Shown: piece after piece, positions 39,856 through 49,055 of the stretch
Layout: each line of letters opens with the position of its first letter
Numbering within the stretch: the first letter of the stretch is position 1
Translations under genes and position numbers: made by a program
Notes under the pieces: generated by a model
Database searches by the model: none
What the model saw: the letters and a program-made list of their open reading frames with translations, nothing else
Told to the model about the DNA's origin: nothing
NCBI RefSeq assembly: GCF_017051705.1
Contig: NZ_JAFIDJ010000001.1
Coordinates: forward strand, 1,827,786-1,891,785
DNA: 64,000 nt
Source: Algoriphagus lutimaris
GTDB lineage: Bacteria > Bacteroidota > Bacteroidia > Cytophagales > Cyclobacteriaceae
Direction of reading: 5' to 3'

Positions 39856-42435
39856 GTGATCAATCCAGAAAAACTTTCTATAGATGAGCTGTTAAAAAGC
39901 TTAAGAGTAGATCCCACAAAAGGATTGACTGAAGAGGAAGTTTTAAAAAGAAGGTCAATTCATGGTTTGAATCAAATTCAACCAGGGAAAGTTCGATCTT
40001 CTTGGAGTATTTTCATCGCCCAATTTAAGAATCTGATTGTAGGGCTATTAGTGGTTGCGGCGCTCGTTTCTTTCTTTTTCGAAGATTATTATGAAATGGT
40101 TGCCATACTAGCTGTGATTTTAATCAATGCTGTGATCGGTTTTATTTTGGAATCCCAAGCTAACCGTTCAATGCATGCATTGAAGTCCCTTGAGCAGCCC
40201 AATGCAAAAGTAATTAGACAGGGTAAAGTTATTCAGATACCATTTCAAGAGTTGGTTCCAGGAGATTTACTATCCGTGGAAGCAGGGGACCTGATTGGGG
40301 CGGATGCCCGGCTTTTAAAAACCAATGCACTAGAAGTAAATGAATCTGCCCTTACTGGTGAGTCTTTGCCCACTATCAAACAAACTTCGGCGATTACAGA
40401 AGATGTTACTATTGGGGATCAAAGTAACATGATTTTCAGAGGAACTTCCGTTACGAGAGGAAATGGATTAGCATTGGTAGTATTCATTGGAAAGGAGACC
40501 CAAATTGGAAATGTATCTTCTATGATAGAGGAAGCCCAAGAAGAAGAACTTCCTCTCAATAAAAAACTGAATAAATTTAGTAAAACTTTAATCTGGTTGA
40601 GTTTTGCAATAATGGTTCCCTTCGTAGGTATAGGGCTGCTGCAATCCAAAGAGCCCTACCTGCTGATAGAAACAGCCATTGCCTTGGTGGTAGCAGCCAT
40701 CCCAGAAGGTTTGCCTATTGTAGCGACCATTGCACTTGCCAGCGGTATGTTAAGACTCTCCAAAAAGAAGGTTCTAGTCAGTAAACTTGCTGCAGTAGAA
40801 ACTTTGGGAAGTACGAATATCATTTTAACTGATAAAACCGGAACCCTAACAGAAAATCACTTAAAAGTGCTGGAGACACATCCGGAACTATCAAAATCAA
40901 CCAATTCCACCAATCTACTTACCACCTTGGTTTTATGTAACAATGCTGAGATCAATGATCATGACAAGGATGTCGGAGATCCTGTTGAAATAGCTTTGTT
41001 GAAATGGGCTGAAGAAATTGAACCTAATTCAATACATCAAATCAGGTCTATTTGGACCAAAACCGATGAAATGCCTTTTGAAAGTGAAACCAGAATCATG
41101 ATTACTTTTCATCAAAATGGAAAAGAGCTACGTGTTTCATTGAAAGGGTCCACCACAGAGGTACTTAAAAAATGTAGCTTTTATGAGGAACAAGGAGCAA
41201 TCAAAAAACTGGATGAGCCAGGAATCCAATATTGGATGGAGCAAACAGATCTGCTTTCAGCAAAAGGTTTGAAGGTATTGGCGGCAGCCTATCAGGTCAT
41301 CGAAGAACCCAACTCTACTAAAGAAGACCATTTTATACTAGCTGGACTGGTAGGGCTTCAAGATCCTCCTAGACATGATGTACAAGACTCCATTGCTGAA
41401 TTCAAAAACGCTGGGATTCGAGTAGTCATGGTTACAGGTGATCATCCTGAGACCTCCAAGGCTATTGCCAAGGACATAGGACTAATAGATGAACATGATC
41501 ATCATGTCATGCAGGGAAAAGACCTGTTATTCGACTCTGAAAAGACTTCAGAGCTTTTAAATACTTCAGTTTTTTCAAGGGTGAGTCCAGAACAGAAGCT
41601 TAGATTAGTGGAGTTTTATCAGTCACAAAATTTGGTAGTAGCCATGACGGGAGATGGTGTGAACGATGCTCCTGCCTTAAAAAAAGCAGACATAGGTATT
41701 GCTATGGGGCTCAGAGGAACCGAAGTTGCCAAGGAAGCAGCAGACATGATTTTACAAAATGATTCATTCACCTCCATCACAGATGCCATTAAACAAGGTA
41801 GAATCATATTCAACAACATCAGAAACTTCGTTATTTTCTTGCTTTCCTGTAACCTAAGTGAGATTCTAGTGGTGTCGAGTGCAGCATTTTTAAATTGGGG
41901 ATCTCCTTTGCTTCCACTGCAAATTCTCTTCCTCAACATTGTCACAGACGTTTTCCCTGCCCTAGCTTTAGGAATGGGGCAAGGAAGTAAAAAAGATGTT
42001 CTACAAGAACCTCGAACCATCAATGAACCCATTTTAACAAAAGCTTATTGGAGATCTTTGATCGTATATGCACTAACCATCACTTTGAGCATACTAGGAG
42101 TTTATGCGTACGCATCTTTTCATTTAGGGCTTAGCGAGATCCAAACCAACAACGTAGCCTTTTTTACCCTGGCTTTTGCCCAACTGTTCCATCCTTTCAA
42201 TTTGATCAAAAGAGGGGCAAATATTTTCCAAAATAGCATTGTCAGAAATCCACATTTATGGGCCTCTATTATCTTCTGTTCACTGCTATTATTGGGGGCT
42301 AGTTTGATCAGTCCTATCAACCAACTTTTGGAACTTTCCTTCCCCAAAAAAGAGATGTGGAATCTCATTTTTATCGGTAGTTTATTACCCATACCCCTGA
42401 TCCATTTTTTCAAATTTTTGAAATTGATCAATTAA
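39856..42435 (+). CDS. Calcium-type P-type ATPase (P2A)
   Basis: 859 residues starting at GTG. The layout is complete: N-terminal cation-ATPase domain, TGES in the actuator, PEGLP in helix M4, the phosphorylated Asp in DKTGTLTEN (about residue 325), KGSTTEVLKKC in the nucleotide domain, MVTGDHPETSKAIA and TGDGVNDAPALKKADIG. The C-terminal helices contain NLSEIL and FLNIVTDVFPALALGMG, as in SERCA-like and bacterial Ca pumps. Calcium export is most likely. Not clearly in an operon; 74 bases after the Na/Pi gene. Confidence 0.93.
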   Translation: MINPEKLSIDELLKSLRVDPTKGLTEEEVLKRRSIHGLNQIQPGKVRSSWSIFIAQFKNLIVGLLVVAALVSFFFEDYYEMVAILAVILINAVIGFILESQANRSMHALKSLEQPNAKVIRQGKVIQIPFQELVPGDLLSVEAGDLIGADARLLKTNALEVNESALTGESLPTIKQTSAITEDVTIGDQSNMIFRGTSVTRGNGLALVVFIGKETQIGNVSSMIEEAQEEELPLNKKLNKFSKTLIWLSFAIMVPFVGIGLLQSKEPYLLIETAIALVVAAIPEGLPIVATIALASGMLRLSKKKVLVSKLAAVETLGSTNIILTDKTGTLTENHLKVLETHPELSKSTNSTNLLTTLVLCNNAEINDHDKDVGDPVEIALLKWAEEIEPNSIHQIRSIWTKTDEMPFESETRIMITFHQNGKELRVSLKGSTTEVLKKCSFYEEQGAIKKLDEPGIQYWMEQTDLLSAKGLKVLAAAYQVIEEPNSTKEDHFILAGLVGLQDPPRHDVQDSIAEFKNAGIRVVMVTGDHPETSKAIAKDIGLIDEHDHHVMQGKDLLFDSEKTSELLNTSVFSRVSPEQKLRLVEFYQSQNLVVAMTGDGVNDAPALKKADIGIAMGLRGTEVAKEAADMILQNDSFTSITDAIKQGRIIFNNIRNFVIFLLSCNLSEILVVSSAAFLNWGSPLLPLQILFLNIVTDVFPALALGMGQGSKKDVLQEPRTINEPILTKAYWRSLIVYALTITLSILGVYAYASFHLGLSEIQTNNVAFFTLAFAQLFHPFNLIKRGANIFQNSIVRNPHLWASIIFCSLLLLGASLISPINQLLELSFPKKEMWNLIFIGSLLPIPLIHFFKFLKLIN

Positions 42436-42731
42436 ATTTTAAGATAGGAAATGTTCTTTTAGAATGGGGTCAAAAAGAAGTGATAAAGTGATGTTTTTGT
42501 AAAGGAAATTTCGACTTAAAAACACCATGAAAAGGGAGTGAAAACCTCTACATTTTTGAGGTCTAATCAAGAGGTAACTTTCTTTCAATTTATTCAATTC
42601 AAATAAACATGGAAATTGAGTCAAAATTGTCCGTACTTTGTTCTCAAAGGTTACCCAAAAAAAAGTTAGAAATGGAATGAAAAAGCGGAACCTTGAAAGA
42701 AAAAATTGTGAATAAAATACTCGTATAAAAA
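42436..42731. other. 296-base intergenic region without a recognised gene
   Basis: The DNA is AT-rich and holds only short shadow frames. A weak 5-bp hairpin (ACCTC / GAGGT, about 42546-42562) and a TACTTTG box near 42635 can be seen; neither is convincing. The leader of the next gene probably starts here. Confidence 0.4.
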
Positions 42732-43109
42732 ATGATTTCAGATTTCAACGATCCAGAATTAAGCGGAAAATATTTAGGAACCATTACTCAGGATTTTGTG
42801 AAAATTTCTGACACTTTAAAGGAAGCATCGTATCAAGTACGCTCTAGAAAATTTTCAGACTATCCCATTTTCCCAATCTCAAAAGAGATGCAACCCATCG
42901 GTAAAATATTTTTAGGCAAGGCTGAAAAAGGCTTGGACTGGAATTATTTCATCACCTATGTAGATGAGTTTGTTCAGCGAAAATTGATCTCGGAGGAGGC
43001 GCTAGAAGACTTTAAAAAAGCTTATAAAGACCCGGATGAATTCTGCTGTCTATTTGTCATGGATGGAGCTTTCACAAGTTTTGTCTACGTACCTTACCCT
43101 AATGAATAG
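42732..43109 (+). CDS. Conserved hypothetical protein
   Basis: 125 residues, soluble, acidic, no signal peptide. I do not recognise a named family. The N-terminus FNDPELSGKYLGTITQDFVK is followed by alternating helix and strand predictions, with two adjacent Cys near the C-terminus (EFCCLFVMDG). It has its own leader and a strong terminator. The composition and the ATG right after an AT-rich leader support a real gene. Confidence 0.7.
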   Translation: MISDFNDPELSGKYLGTITQDFVKISDTLKEASYQVRSRKFSDYPIFPISKEMQPIGKIFLGKAEKGLDWNYFITYVDEFVQRKLISEEALEDFKKAYKDPDEFCCLFVMDGAFTSFVYVPYPNE

Positions 43110-43126
43110 GCTATCTAAGTACCATA

Positions 43127-43163
43127 AAAAAAGCTTTACCTTTAATTTAGGTAAAGCTTTTTT
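43127..43163. terminator. Bidirectional rho-independent terminator
   Basis: A 14-bp perfect stem AAAAAAGCTTTACC / GGTAAAGCTTTTTT with a 9-base loop, with A-tract and T-tract on the two sides. It serves the hypothetical gene on the plus strand and thiL on the minus strand. Confidence 0.92.
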
Positions 43164-43219
43164 GTTTACTGATTTTCAATTTGATATACAAACATATGTT
43201 AAGTCATAATTGACTACTT

Positions 43220-43271
43220 AAACTACTTAGAATTGCTAATTTTCAATACTAAGTTTATACTTAAGTAGTTT
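43220..43271. repeat. Nested inverted repeat at the 3' end of thiL
   Basis: Outer arms AAACTACTTA (43220-43229) and TAAGTAGTTT (43262-43271), with inner complementary pieces (CTTAG/CTAAG, ATTG/CAAT). The structure includes the thiL stop codon. No T-tract follows on either strand. It could be a 3' mRNA stabilising structure or a short mobile-repeat relic. Confidence 0.5.
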
Positions 43272-44298
43272 AGAAATGCTTCCAGCCCTGCGCTTTGATC
43301 TGAACGGCGGTTCCACTCTTTGTGACCAGATATTTTCCTTCAGCTTCTTTTGTAATATGACCAATGAAATGGATATCTGGATGCTTTTCCAACTTCTTAA
43401 AATCTTTCTGATCGATGGTGAAAAGAAGTTCATAATCCTCACCTCCATTTAGGACACAGGTGATGGGATCCAAGTTCAATTCTACAGCTGTATCAAATGT
43501 TTGCTTGTCGATAGGAAGCTTGTCTTCATAGATGGTTGCTCCTACCCCTGAGGCTTTACAGATATGGAAAATTTCCGAGGCAAGTCCATCCGAAATATCC
43601 ATCATACTAGTGGGTACTACACCTAGTTCTCCCAACTCATGAACAATGTCCATTCTAGCGTCTGGTCTGAGTTGTCGACCGGTAACTATGGTGTATTTTT
43701 CAAGATCAGGTTTCATGTCAGGATTTGCCAAAAAAACCTGCTTTTCCCGCTCCAAAATTTGAAGGCCAACCAAGGCTGCCCCAAGGTCTCCTGTGACACA
43801 AAGTATGTCATTTTCTTTGGCTCCTGATCGATATGAAATCTGTTCTTTTTTTGCTTCTCCGATGGCAGTAATTGAGATAGCCAAACCTGTTCTGGAAGCG
43901 GTGGTATCTCCCCCAATTAAGTCCACTCCATAATGGTCACAGGCAGCATAAATTCCTTCATATAATGCCTCCACCGCTTCCAATGAAAAACGATTGGAAA
44001 GTGCGATGCTTACGGTAATTTGTTTTGGGATTGCATTCATGGCTGCAATGTCAGAAACATTCACTGCAACAGCCTTAAATCCTAAGTGAGGAAGTGGTGC
44101 ATAGGAAAGGTCAAAATGTACTCCTTCCATCAACAAATCTGTAGATACTACTTTTACATGGTCTCCAGAATCTATCACCGCTGCATCATCTCCAATTCCT
44201 TTGAGGGAAGATGGATTTTTGATAATTACTTTTTTGTTGAGTCGGTCAATTAGACCAAACTCTCCCAAATCACTAATTTCTGTTCTTTTCTCTGACAT
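43270..44298 (-). CDS. thiL: Thiamine-monophosphate kinase
   Basis: 342 residues from the ATG at 44298; an in-frame start nine codons earlier adds an unlikely MGLVPCKKN. ThiL uses ATP to turn thiamine phosphate into thiamine pyrophosphate. Seen are GEFGLIDRL, GIGDDAAVID, STDLLMEGVHFDLSY, the GGDTTAS metal site and GGEDYELLFT near the end. There is no TPP riboswitch in front of this gene, unlike pnuT earlier in the window. The methylmalonyl-CoA epimerase gene lies 96 bases upstream on the same strand. Confidence 0.95.
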   Translation of the reverse strand: MSEKRTEISDLGEFGLIDRLNKKVIIKNPSSLKGIGDDAAVIDSGDHVKVVSTDLLMEGVHFDLSYAPLPHLGFKAVAVNVSDIAAMNAIPKQITVSIALSNRFSLEAVEALYEGIYAACDHYGVDLIGGDTTASRTGLAISITAIGEAKKEQISYRSGAKENDILCVTGDLGAALVGLQILEREKQVFLANPDMKPDLEKYTIVTGRQLRPDARMDIVHELGELGVVPTSMMDISDGLASEIFHICKASGVGATIYEDKLPIDKQTFDTAVELNLDPITCVLNGGEDYELLFTIDQKDFKKLEKHPDIHFIGHITKEAEGKYLVTKSGTAVQIKAQGWKHF

Positions 44299-44394
44299 AT
44301 TTTTTTTACAAGGTACCAAGCCCAAAGTCCAATGCTTTTAAAGCAAAACCATTGGGCTGATTATTGTTTACTTTTTACTTTTTACTTTTTAATT

Positions 44395-44799
44395 CTAAAC
44401 TGAAATCTCTTGACAGAGTTCTACCAAAACCCCATTCGTACTTCTAGGGTGCAAAAATACCACTAATTTATTGTCCGCACCTAGTTTTGGCGTTTCATTC
44501 AGGATTTGGAATCCTTCCTTTTTAAGTCTTTCTACCTCAGCATGAATATCTTCCACATCAAATGCGATATGATGAACTCCTTCTGACTTCCGGTCAATAA
44601 ACTTAGCAATTGGGCTGTTTTCACGAGTTGCCTGAAGCAATTCTACTTTGGTTTCCCCAACTTGAAAAAATGAGGTTTCAACCCCCTCACCTTCTACCCG
44701 CTCAGTCTTAAAATGCTCTTTTCCCAATAAGCGTGCAAAAAGTGCATTGGATTCTTGAAGATTGGAAACAGCAATCCCTATATGTTCAATTTTCTTCAT
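44395..44799 (-). CDS. mce: Methylmalonyl-CoA epimerase
   Basis: 134 residues from the ATG at 44799 (MKKIEHIGIAV), the standard opening of the family; an upstream in-frame TTG is not needed. It is a vicinal-oxygen-chelate enzyme with metal ligands in EHIGIAV, GVHHIAFDVEDI and LVELCQE. It interconverts (R)- and (S)-methylmalonyl-CoA in propionate metabolism. The mutase genes are not next to it. Divergent from the IscA-family gene. Confidence 0.93.
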   Translation of the reverse strand: MKKIEHIGIAVSNLQESNALFARLLGKEHFKTERVEGEGVETSFFQVGETKVELLQATRENSPIAKFIDRKSEGVHHIAFDVEDIHAEVERLKKEGFQILNETPKLGADNKLVVFLHPRSTNGVLVELCQEISV

Positions 44800-44894
44800 T
44801 TTTAAATTTCTTATATTTGCCATTGAATTATTTTCAAGTAGTTGATGTTGCCATCAATACTGAATCATTGAATATAAAGTAAAAGCATAAAGAT

Positions 44895-45221
44895 ATGATA
44901 ATCGTTTCTGACAAAGCCAAAGAGCGAATCCTTGAACTCAAAAGAGAAGAAGGTCGCCAAGAAGGAGAAAACATCAGAGTTTCTGTGAAAGGTGGTGGCT
45001 GCTCAGGTTTGATGTATGACTTGGGTTTTGATGCCAATACAGTAGAAACTGATCATGTATTTGAAGATAAAGGAGTAAAAATCATCGTAGACCGTAAAAG
45101 CTTATTGTACCTCGCAGGAACTACTTTGGAATTTACAGATGGGTTAAACGGAAAGGGATTTCAGTTTATCAACCCAAATGCCTCCAGAACTTGTGGATGT
45201 GGAGAAAGCTTCTCTATTTAA
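44895..45221 (+). CDS. IscA/HesB-family iron-sulfur assembly protein
   Basis: 108 residues with the three family cysteines: GGGCSGLMYDLGF and SRTCGCGESFSI (C-x-C near the C-terminus). A-type carriers bring Fe-S clusters or iron to target proteins. It could be called SufA, IscA or ErpA; neighbours do not decide. It stands alone and is followed by a strong terminator. Confidence 0.94.
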   Translation: MIIVSDKAKERILELKREEGRQEGENIRVSVKGGGCSGLMYDLGFDANTVETDHVFEDKGVKIIVDRKSLLYLAGTTLEFTDGLNGKGFQFINPNASRTCGCGESFSI

Positions 45222-45245
45222 TTCAGAAAATTGTTTAAATAATAG

Positions 45246-45277
45246 AAAAGACAGCCTTAAAAGCTGTCTTTTTTTTT
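45246..45277 (+). terminator. Rho-independent terminator after the IscA-family gene
   Basis: Stem AAAAGACAGC / GCTGTCTTTT with a 7-base loop, followed by a long T run. Confidence 0.92.
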
Positions 45278-45338
45278 GTTTATAAGGATTTCCCTTTCCT
45301 TTTTCAATTTCCCATTCCGCAAAATCCACCTCATTCCT

Positions 45339-45346
45339 TACCTTTG
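45339..45346 (+). promoter_or_regulatory. TAnnTTTG promoter element for gcvT
   Basis: TACCTTTG followed by C, 24 bases before the ATG at 45371. It supports this start over the in-frame TTG at 45344, which lies in the promoter box. Confidence 0.6.
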
Positions 45347-45370
45347 CACACGTTAAATTTTACCCAAATT

Positions 45371-46468
45371 ATGGAAGATCAAATCAAAAAAATTCAACTC
45401 AACGACCTACACATCGCCATTGGAGGCAAAATGGTACCGTTTGCAGGTTATAATATGCCCGTTCGATACAGCTCGGATAAGGAAGAACATCTTTGTGTAA
45501 GGAATGGAGTGGGCGTTTTTGATGTATCTCATATGGGAGAGTTTATGGTGGAGGGTCCAGAAGCCTTGAACTTAATTCAAAAAGTAACTTCAAATGATGC
45601 TTCCAAACTAATCAATGGTCAAGCACAATACTCCTGCTTTCCGAATGAAACAGGTGGAATCGTTGATGATTTAATCGTCTACAAATTTGAAGATGAAAAA
45701 TATATGCTGGTGGTCAATGCTTCCAATATCGATAAGGATTGGGCTTGGATAAACAAGTTCAACACCATGGGAGCCAAATTGACCAATATCTCAGATGAGA
45801 TTTCCCTTTTCGCTGTACAAGGACCTAAAGCCATAGAGGCTGTTCAAGCCCTAACTCCTGTAAATCTTTCTGAAGTAAAATTCTATCATTTTACAGTGGG
45901 TGAATTTGCCGGTGTAAAGGATGTGATCATTTCTGGAACTGGGTATACTGGAGCTGGCGGATTTGAAATCTATGTCAAGAATGAAGATGCTGAGCACGTA
46001 TGGAAAGCAATATTCGAAGCAGGAAAAGATTTTGATATTAAGCCGATCGGATTAGGCGCAAGAGATACCTTGAGATTAGAGATGGGATATTGCCTTTATG
46101 GCAATGACATTACAGATACTACTTCTCCTTTAGAAGCTGGCCTAGGATGGATCACCAAATTCACCAAAGAATTCACCAATTCTGAGGCATTGAAAGCCCA
46201 AAAAGAAACGGGTGTTTACAGAAAATTGGTAGGTTTTGTCATGCAAGAAAGAGGAATTCCTAGAGGCCACTACCCTATTGTGGATGCAGCTGGTGAAACT
46301 ATTGGAGAAGTAACTTCAGGAACTCAATCACCTAGCATGGAAGTAGGAATTGGTTTGGGATATGTAAAAACAGAATTCGCCAAACCTGGGACCGAAATTT
46401 TCATCCAAGTAAGGAATAAAAACCTAAAGGCATTAGTCGAAAAGCTGCCTTTATTGAAGACTCCATGA
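45371..46468 (+). CDS. gcvT: Glycine cleavage system T protein (aminomethyltransferase)
   Basis: 365 residues from the ATG at 45371. GcvT passes the methylene unit from the aminomethyl-lipoyl H protein to tetrahydrofolate. The N-terminal folate-binding domain shows [25 protein letters not shown] and [12 protein letters not shown]; the C-terminal barrel includes [16 protein letters not shown] and ITSGTQSPS-like [17 protein letters not shown]. The P and H protein genes are not adjacent. Its stop overlaps the comB start (ATGA). Confidence 0.96.
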   Translation: MEDQIKKIQLNDLHIAIGGKMVPFAGYNMPVRYSSDKEEHLCVRNGVGVFDVSHMGEFMVEGPEALNLIQKVTSNDASKLINGQAQYSCFPNETGGIVDDLIVYKFEDEKYMLVVNASNIDKDWAWINKFNTMGAKLTNISDEISLFAVQGPKAIEAVQALTPVNLSEVKFYHFTVGEFAGVKDVIISGTGYTGAGGFEIYVKNEDAEHVWKAIFEAGKDFDIKPIGLGARDTLRLEMGYCLYGNDITDTTSPLEAGLGWITKFTKEFTNSEALKAQKETGVYRKLVGFVMQERGIPRGHYPIVDAAGETIGEVTSGTQSPSMEVGIGLGYVKTEFAKPGTEIFIQVRNKNLKALVEKLPLLKTP

Positions 46469-47178
46469 GAAAAGTAGAAATCTGCTTTAGCCCAGAATTA
46501 ATTCATTTACATTCATTGCAAAGTAAAATCGTAGTGGTGGTAGATATTTTTCGTGCCACCTCTACCATGATTTCCGCACTGGCTAATGGAATATCAGAGA
46601 TTAAAACGTTTGCAGATTTGGAAGAGTGCAGAAGTATGAAATCTCAAGGATACCTGATTGCCGGTGAAAGAAATGGATTGACTGCACCAGGTTTTGGACT
46701 GGGAAATTCTCCAGTGGCCTATTTAAATGAAGCCTATTCGGGGAAAAAATTGGCGATGACCACTACCAATGGAACCTTGGCAATTTCCAAATCAGCCGAA
46801 GCCGATGAGGTTTTAATTGGTGCTTTCCCAAACCTAAGTGCCACCATCCGATACCTTCAAGGAAAAGAACAGGACGTTTTGATCCATTGTGCTGGTTGGA
46901 AAGGCATGTTTAACCTAGAAGACTCCTTGTATGCAGGAGCCTTGGTGAAAAGCCTGGAATCAAGCCATGAGCCATCTGAAGACGGGGCATTGGCAATGAA
47001 AGCATTATTTGAAAAAGAAGGCCATGATCTGAAAGGATTTTTATCAAAAGCTTCTCATGCCAAAAGACTTCAGAATCATAACATTGAATCAGATATTGAT
47101 TTTTGTTTAACCTTGGATTTATTCAGTTTAATTGGAAAAGTTGAGAACAATTCACTTGTAGCGATTCCAATTCACTAA
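46465..47178 (+). CDS. comB: 2-phosphosulfolactate phosphatase family protein
   Basis: 237 residues, full length. Seen are [37 protein letters not shown] and [19 protein letters not shown], all ComB signatures. In methanogens ComB makes sulfolactate on the way to coenzyme M. Bacteroidota do not make coenzyme M, so the substrate here is uncertain; a sulfonate pathway is possible. Its start overlaps the gcvT stop by 4 bases, so the two are translationally coupled. A strong terminator follows. Confidence 0.9.
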   Translation: MRKVEICFSPELIHLHSLQSKIVVVVDIFRATSTMISALANGISEIKTFADLEECRSMKSQGYLIAGERNGLTAPGFGLGNSPVAYLNEAYSGKKLAMTTTNGTLAISKSAEADEVLIGAFPNLSATIRYLQGKEQDVLIHCAGWKGMFNLEDSLYAGALVKSLESSHEPSEDGALAMKALFEKEGHDLKGFLSKASHAKRLQNHNIESDIDFCLTLDLFSLIGKVENNSLVAIPIH

Positions 47179-47202
47179 CTATCTGATCAATACTATTTTG
47201 TC

Positions 47203-47246
47203 AAAAACAGCCGGTTTATTTTGTTATAAATCGGCTGTTTTTATTT
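47203..47246 (+). terminator. Rho-independent terminator after gcvT-comB
   Basis: Stem AAAAACAGCCG / CGGCTGTTTTT with an 18-base AT-rich loop, followed by TATTTTATT. Confidence 0.9.
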
Positions 47247-47320
47247 TATTCAACATTTAACTCCTTTTATTTCTAAAGTTCTTATTAATTAATTAAAAGT
47301 AATTTAGCCAAGTATCTCTA

Positions 47321-47341
47321 AAAGTCGTTTATACGATAACT
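47321..47341. promoter_or_regulatory. Imperfect palindrome upstream of the amylase gene
   Basis: Around AAGTCGTTTATACGATAACTT the TCGT-N4-ACGA core is symmetric, with outer AAGT/ACTT. It lies about 30-50 bases before the amylase ATG and could bind a sugar-responsive regulator. Weak evidence. Confidence 0.3.
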
Positions 47342-47371
47342 TAATCGTACTACCACTATCCATTTTTAAGT

Positions 47372-48850
47372 ATGAAAAACGGCACCATGATCCAATTTTT
47401 CCATTGGTATACTCCTGAGGATTCTTTATGGAAAGAACTGAAAGAAAAAGCTGAATATCTAGGCTATCTGGGTATTACGTCAGTTTGGTTACCCCCTGCA
47501 TCGAAAGGAGAACTTGGCGGAATGAGTGTAGGTTATGATAGTTATGACTTGTATGACCTTGGAGAATTTGATCAAAAGGGTTCTGTCAGAACAAAATATG
47601 GAACAAAAGATGAATTTTTGGAAGCGACAAAAGCGCTCCATGGTAGAGGGGTGCAATTTATTGTTGATTTTGTTTTTAACCATAAGGCCGGAGGCGATGA
47701 ATCAGAATTGTTTCATATTGTAAAAGTATGTGAAGATAATAGGCAAAACTATCTCACGGAGTCTTACGAAATTGAAGCATTTACCCGATTTACATTTCCA
47801 GGAAGAAATGGGACCTACTCTGACTTTATCTGGGATAGGCATTGCTTTGGAGGTGTAGACTATGATCATCGCAATCAGGAGGCCGGTATCTTTAAAATCA
47901 TGAGTGAATACGGATATGATTGGCAAGAAATGAATGATGATGAAAAAGGAAATTATGATTTCCTGATGTTTTGTGACATTGAGTTTAGAAATCCGGCCGT
48001 AAAGGATCAGCTTCTTAATTATGCAAGTTGGCTCCATGAATTGATCCAATATGATGGAGTAAGGCTGGATGCAGTCAAACACATCCCAGCATCCTTTTTC
48101 AAAGAATTTCTCCATTTATTGAGGGAAAGAACAGGTAAAGACCTTTTCGCCGTAGGGGAATATTGGGCACCAGAACAACTGGAATTATTGACCCAATATA
48201 TTGAAGCGACAGAAGGCACCATGAACATGTTTGATTCGGCATTACAGCACAAGTTTCATCAAGCTTCAAATGCTGGGAGCGACTATGATCTAAGAAAGAT
48301 TTTTGATGATACGCTTGTTTCCATTAAACCTGAACTAGCCGTGACTTTGGTGGATAATCACGACACCCAGCCACTTCAGGCATTAGAAGCTCCTGTCGAA
48401 AGCTGGTTTAAGCCACTTGCTTACGCATTGATATTGCTTCGAAAAGATGGATACCCTTGTGTATTTTATCCAGACTTGTTTGGGGCTTCTTATTGGGACA
48501 AAGGTGAAGATGGAAAGGACTATGAAATTTTCATAAATCGCATAGATGAACTGGAATCCATACTCTATATCCGAAAAGATTTCGCTTTCGGAAGGCAACG
48601 GGATTATTTTGAAAATCAAAATTTCATCGGCTGGACAAGAGAAGGTGATGAAAATCATTCTGGTTGTGCAGTAGTAATGTCAAATCAAGAAGGAACCACT
48701 ATTTCCATGGAAATCGGCAAAAGATACGCTAGAAGAAGCTTCCGGGATAAATTGGAGAAAACCCAAGTTAAAGTCTTGATAAACGAATCCGGTTGGGGAG
48801 ATTTCCATTGTACACCTGGATCTGTTTCAATCTGGACGGAAGTTATCTGA
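47372..48850 (+). CDS. Cytoplasmic alpha-amylase (GH13_5 type)
   Basis: 492 residues without signal peptide, so an internal enzyme that would cut glycogen or imported maltodextrins. The opening NGTMIQFFHWYTPEDSLWKE and LGITSVWLPPASKG, then VDFVFNHKAGGDE, the nucleophile Asp in GVRLDAVKHI, the acid/base Glu in AVGEYWAP and the late LVDNHDTQ triad are those of GH13 subfamily 5 liquefying amylases (AmyA/AmyS type). The C-terminal beta domain ends in GSVSIWTEV. Own transcript, after a terminator and a palindromic leader. Confidence 0.94.
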   Translation: MKNGTMIQFFHWYTPEDSLWKELKEKAEYLGYLGITSVWLPPASKGELGGMSVGYDSYDLYDLGEFDQKGSVRTKYGTKDEFLEATKALHGRGVQFIVDFVFNHKAGGDESELFHIVKVCEDNRQNYLTESYEIEAFTRFTFPGRNGTYSDFIWDRHCFGGVDYDHRNQEAGIFKIMSEYGYDWQEMNDDEKGNYDFLMFCDIEFRNPAVKDQLLNYASWLHELIQYDGVRLDAVKHIPASFFKEFLHLLRERTGKDLFAVGEYWAPEQLELLTQYIEATEGTMNMFDSALQHKFHQASNAGSDYDLRKIFDDTLVSIKPELAVTLVDNHDTQPLQALEAPVESWFKPLAYALILLRKDGYPCVFYPDLFGASYWDKGEDGKDYEIFINRIDELESILYIRKDFAFGRQRDYFENQNFIGWTREGDENHSGCAVVMSNQEGTTISMEIGKRYARRSFRDKLEKTQVKVLINESGWGDFHCTPGSVSIWTEVI

Positions 48851-49048
48851 ATAAATCTTCTCTCTATTAAATTCTATTATTCCCCTATTTTTTAAAATAG
48901 TGTACCAGCCATCGAGGTTTTCACAGTTAAATAGATTGATTTTTTTATGTCTGAATTCTATTGGCCTTGGGAAAAGGCTGCCTAAGTCATAATCAATAAA
49001 AGTGATAGAATAGTCTTTTTCATTGTAAGTTTTGAATTTGAAAAGCAA
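48827..49048 (-). CDS. Small hypothetical ORF, doubtful
   Basis: 73 residues starting only at TTG, with a stop two codons upstream. It follows the PIG-L gene by 7 bases on the same strand and overlaps the end of the convergent amylase gene by 24 bases. Composition is protein-like, with aromatic residues and no low complexity, but I recognise no family. It may be a gene relic or a spurious frame. Confidence 0.25.
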   Translation of the reverse strand: MLFKFKTYNEKDYSITFIDYDLGSLFPRPIEFRHKKINLFNCENLDGWYTILKNRGIIEFNREKIYSDNFRPD

Positions 49049-49055
49049 ATATCAC

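Noticed and set aside
42439-42624. 61-aa minus-strand frame in the gap after the Ca-ATPase gene
   Set aside because: No family, no promoter, and composition typical of chance translation of AT-rich DNA.
44367-44391. Short tandem ACTTTTT repeats
   Set aside because: Low-complexity AT-rich DNA between thiL and mce; no spacer-repeat structure, so not a CRISPR and no known site.
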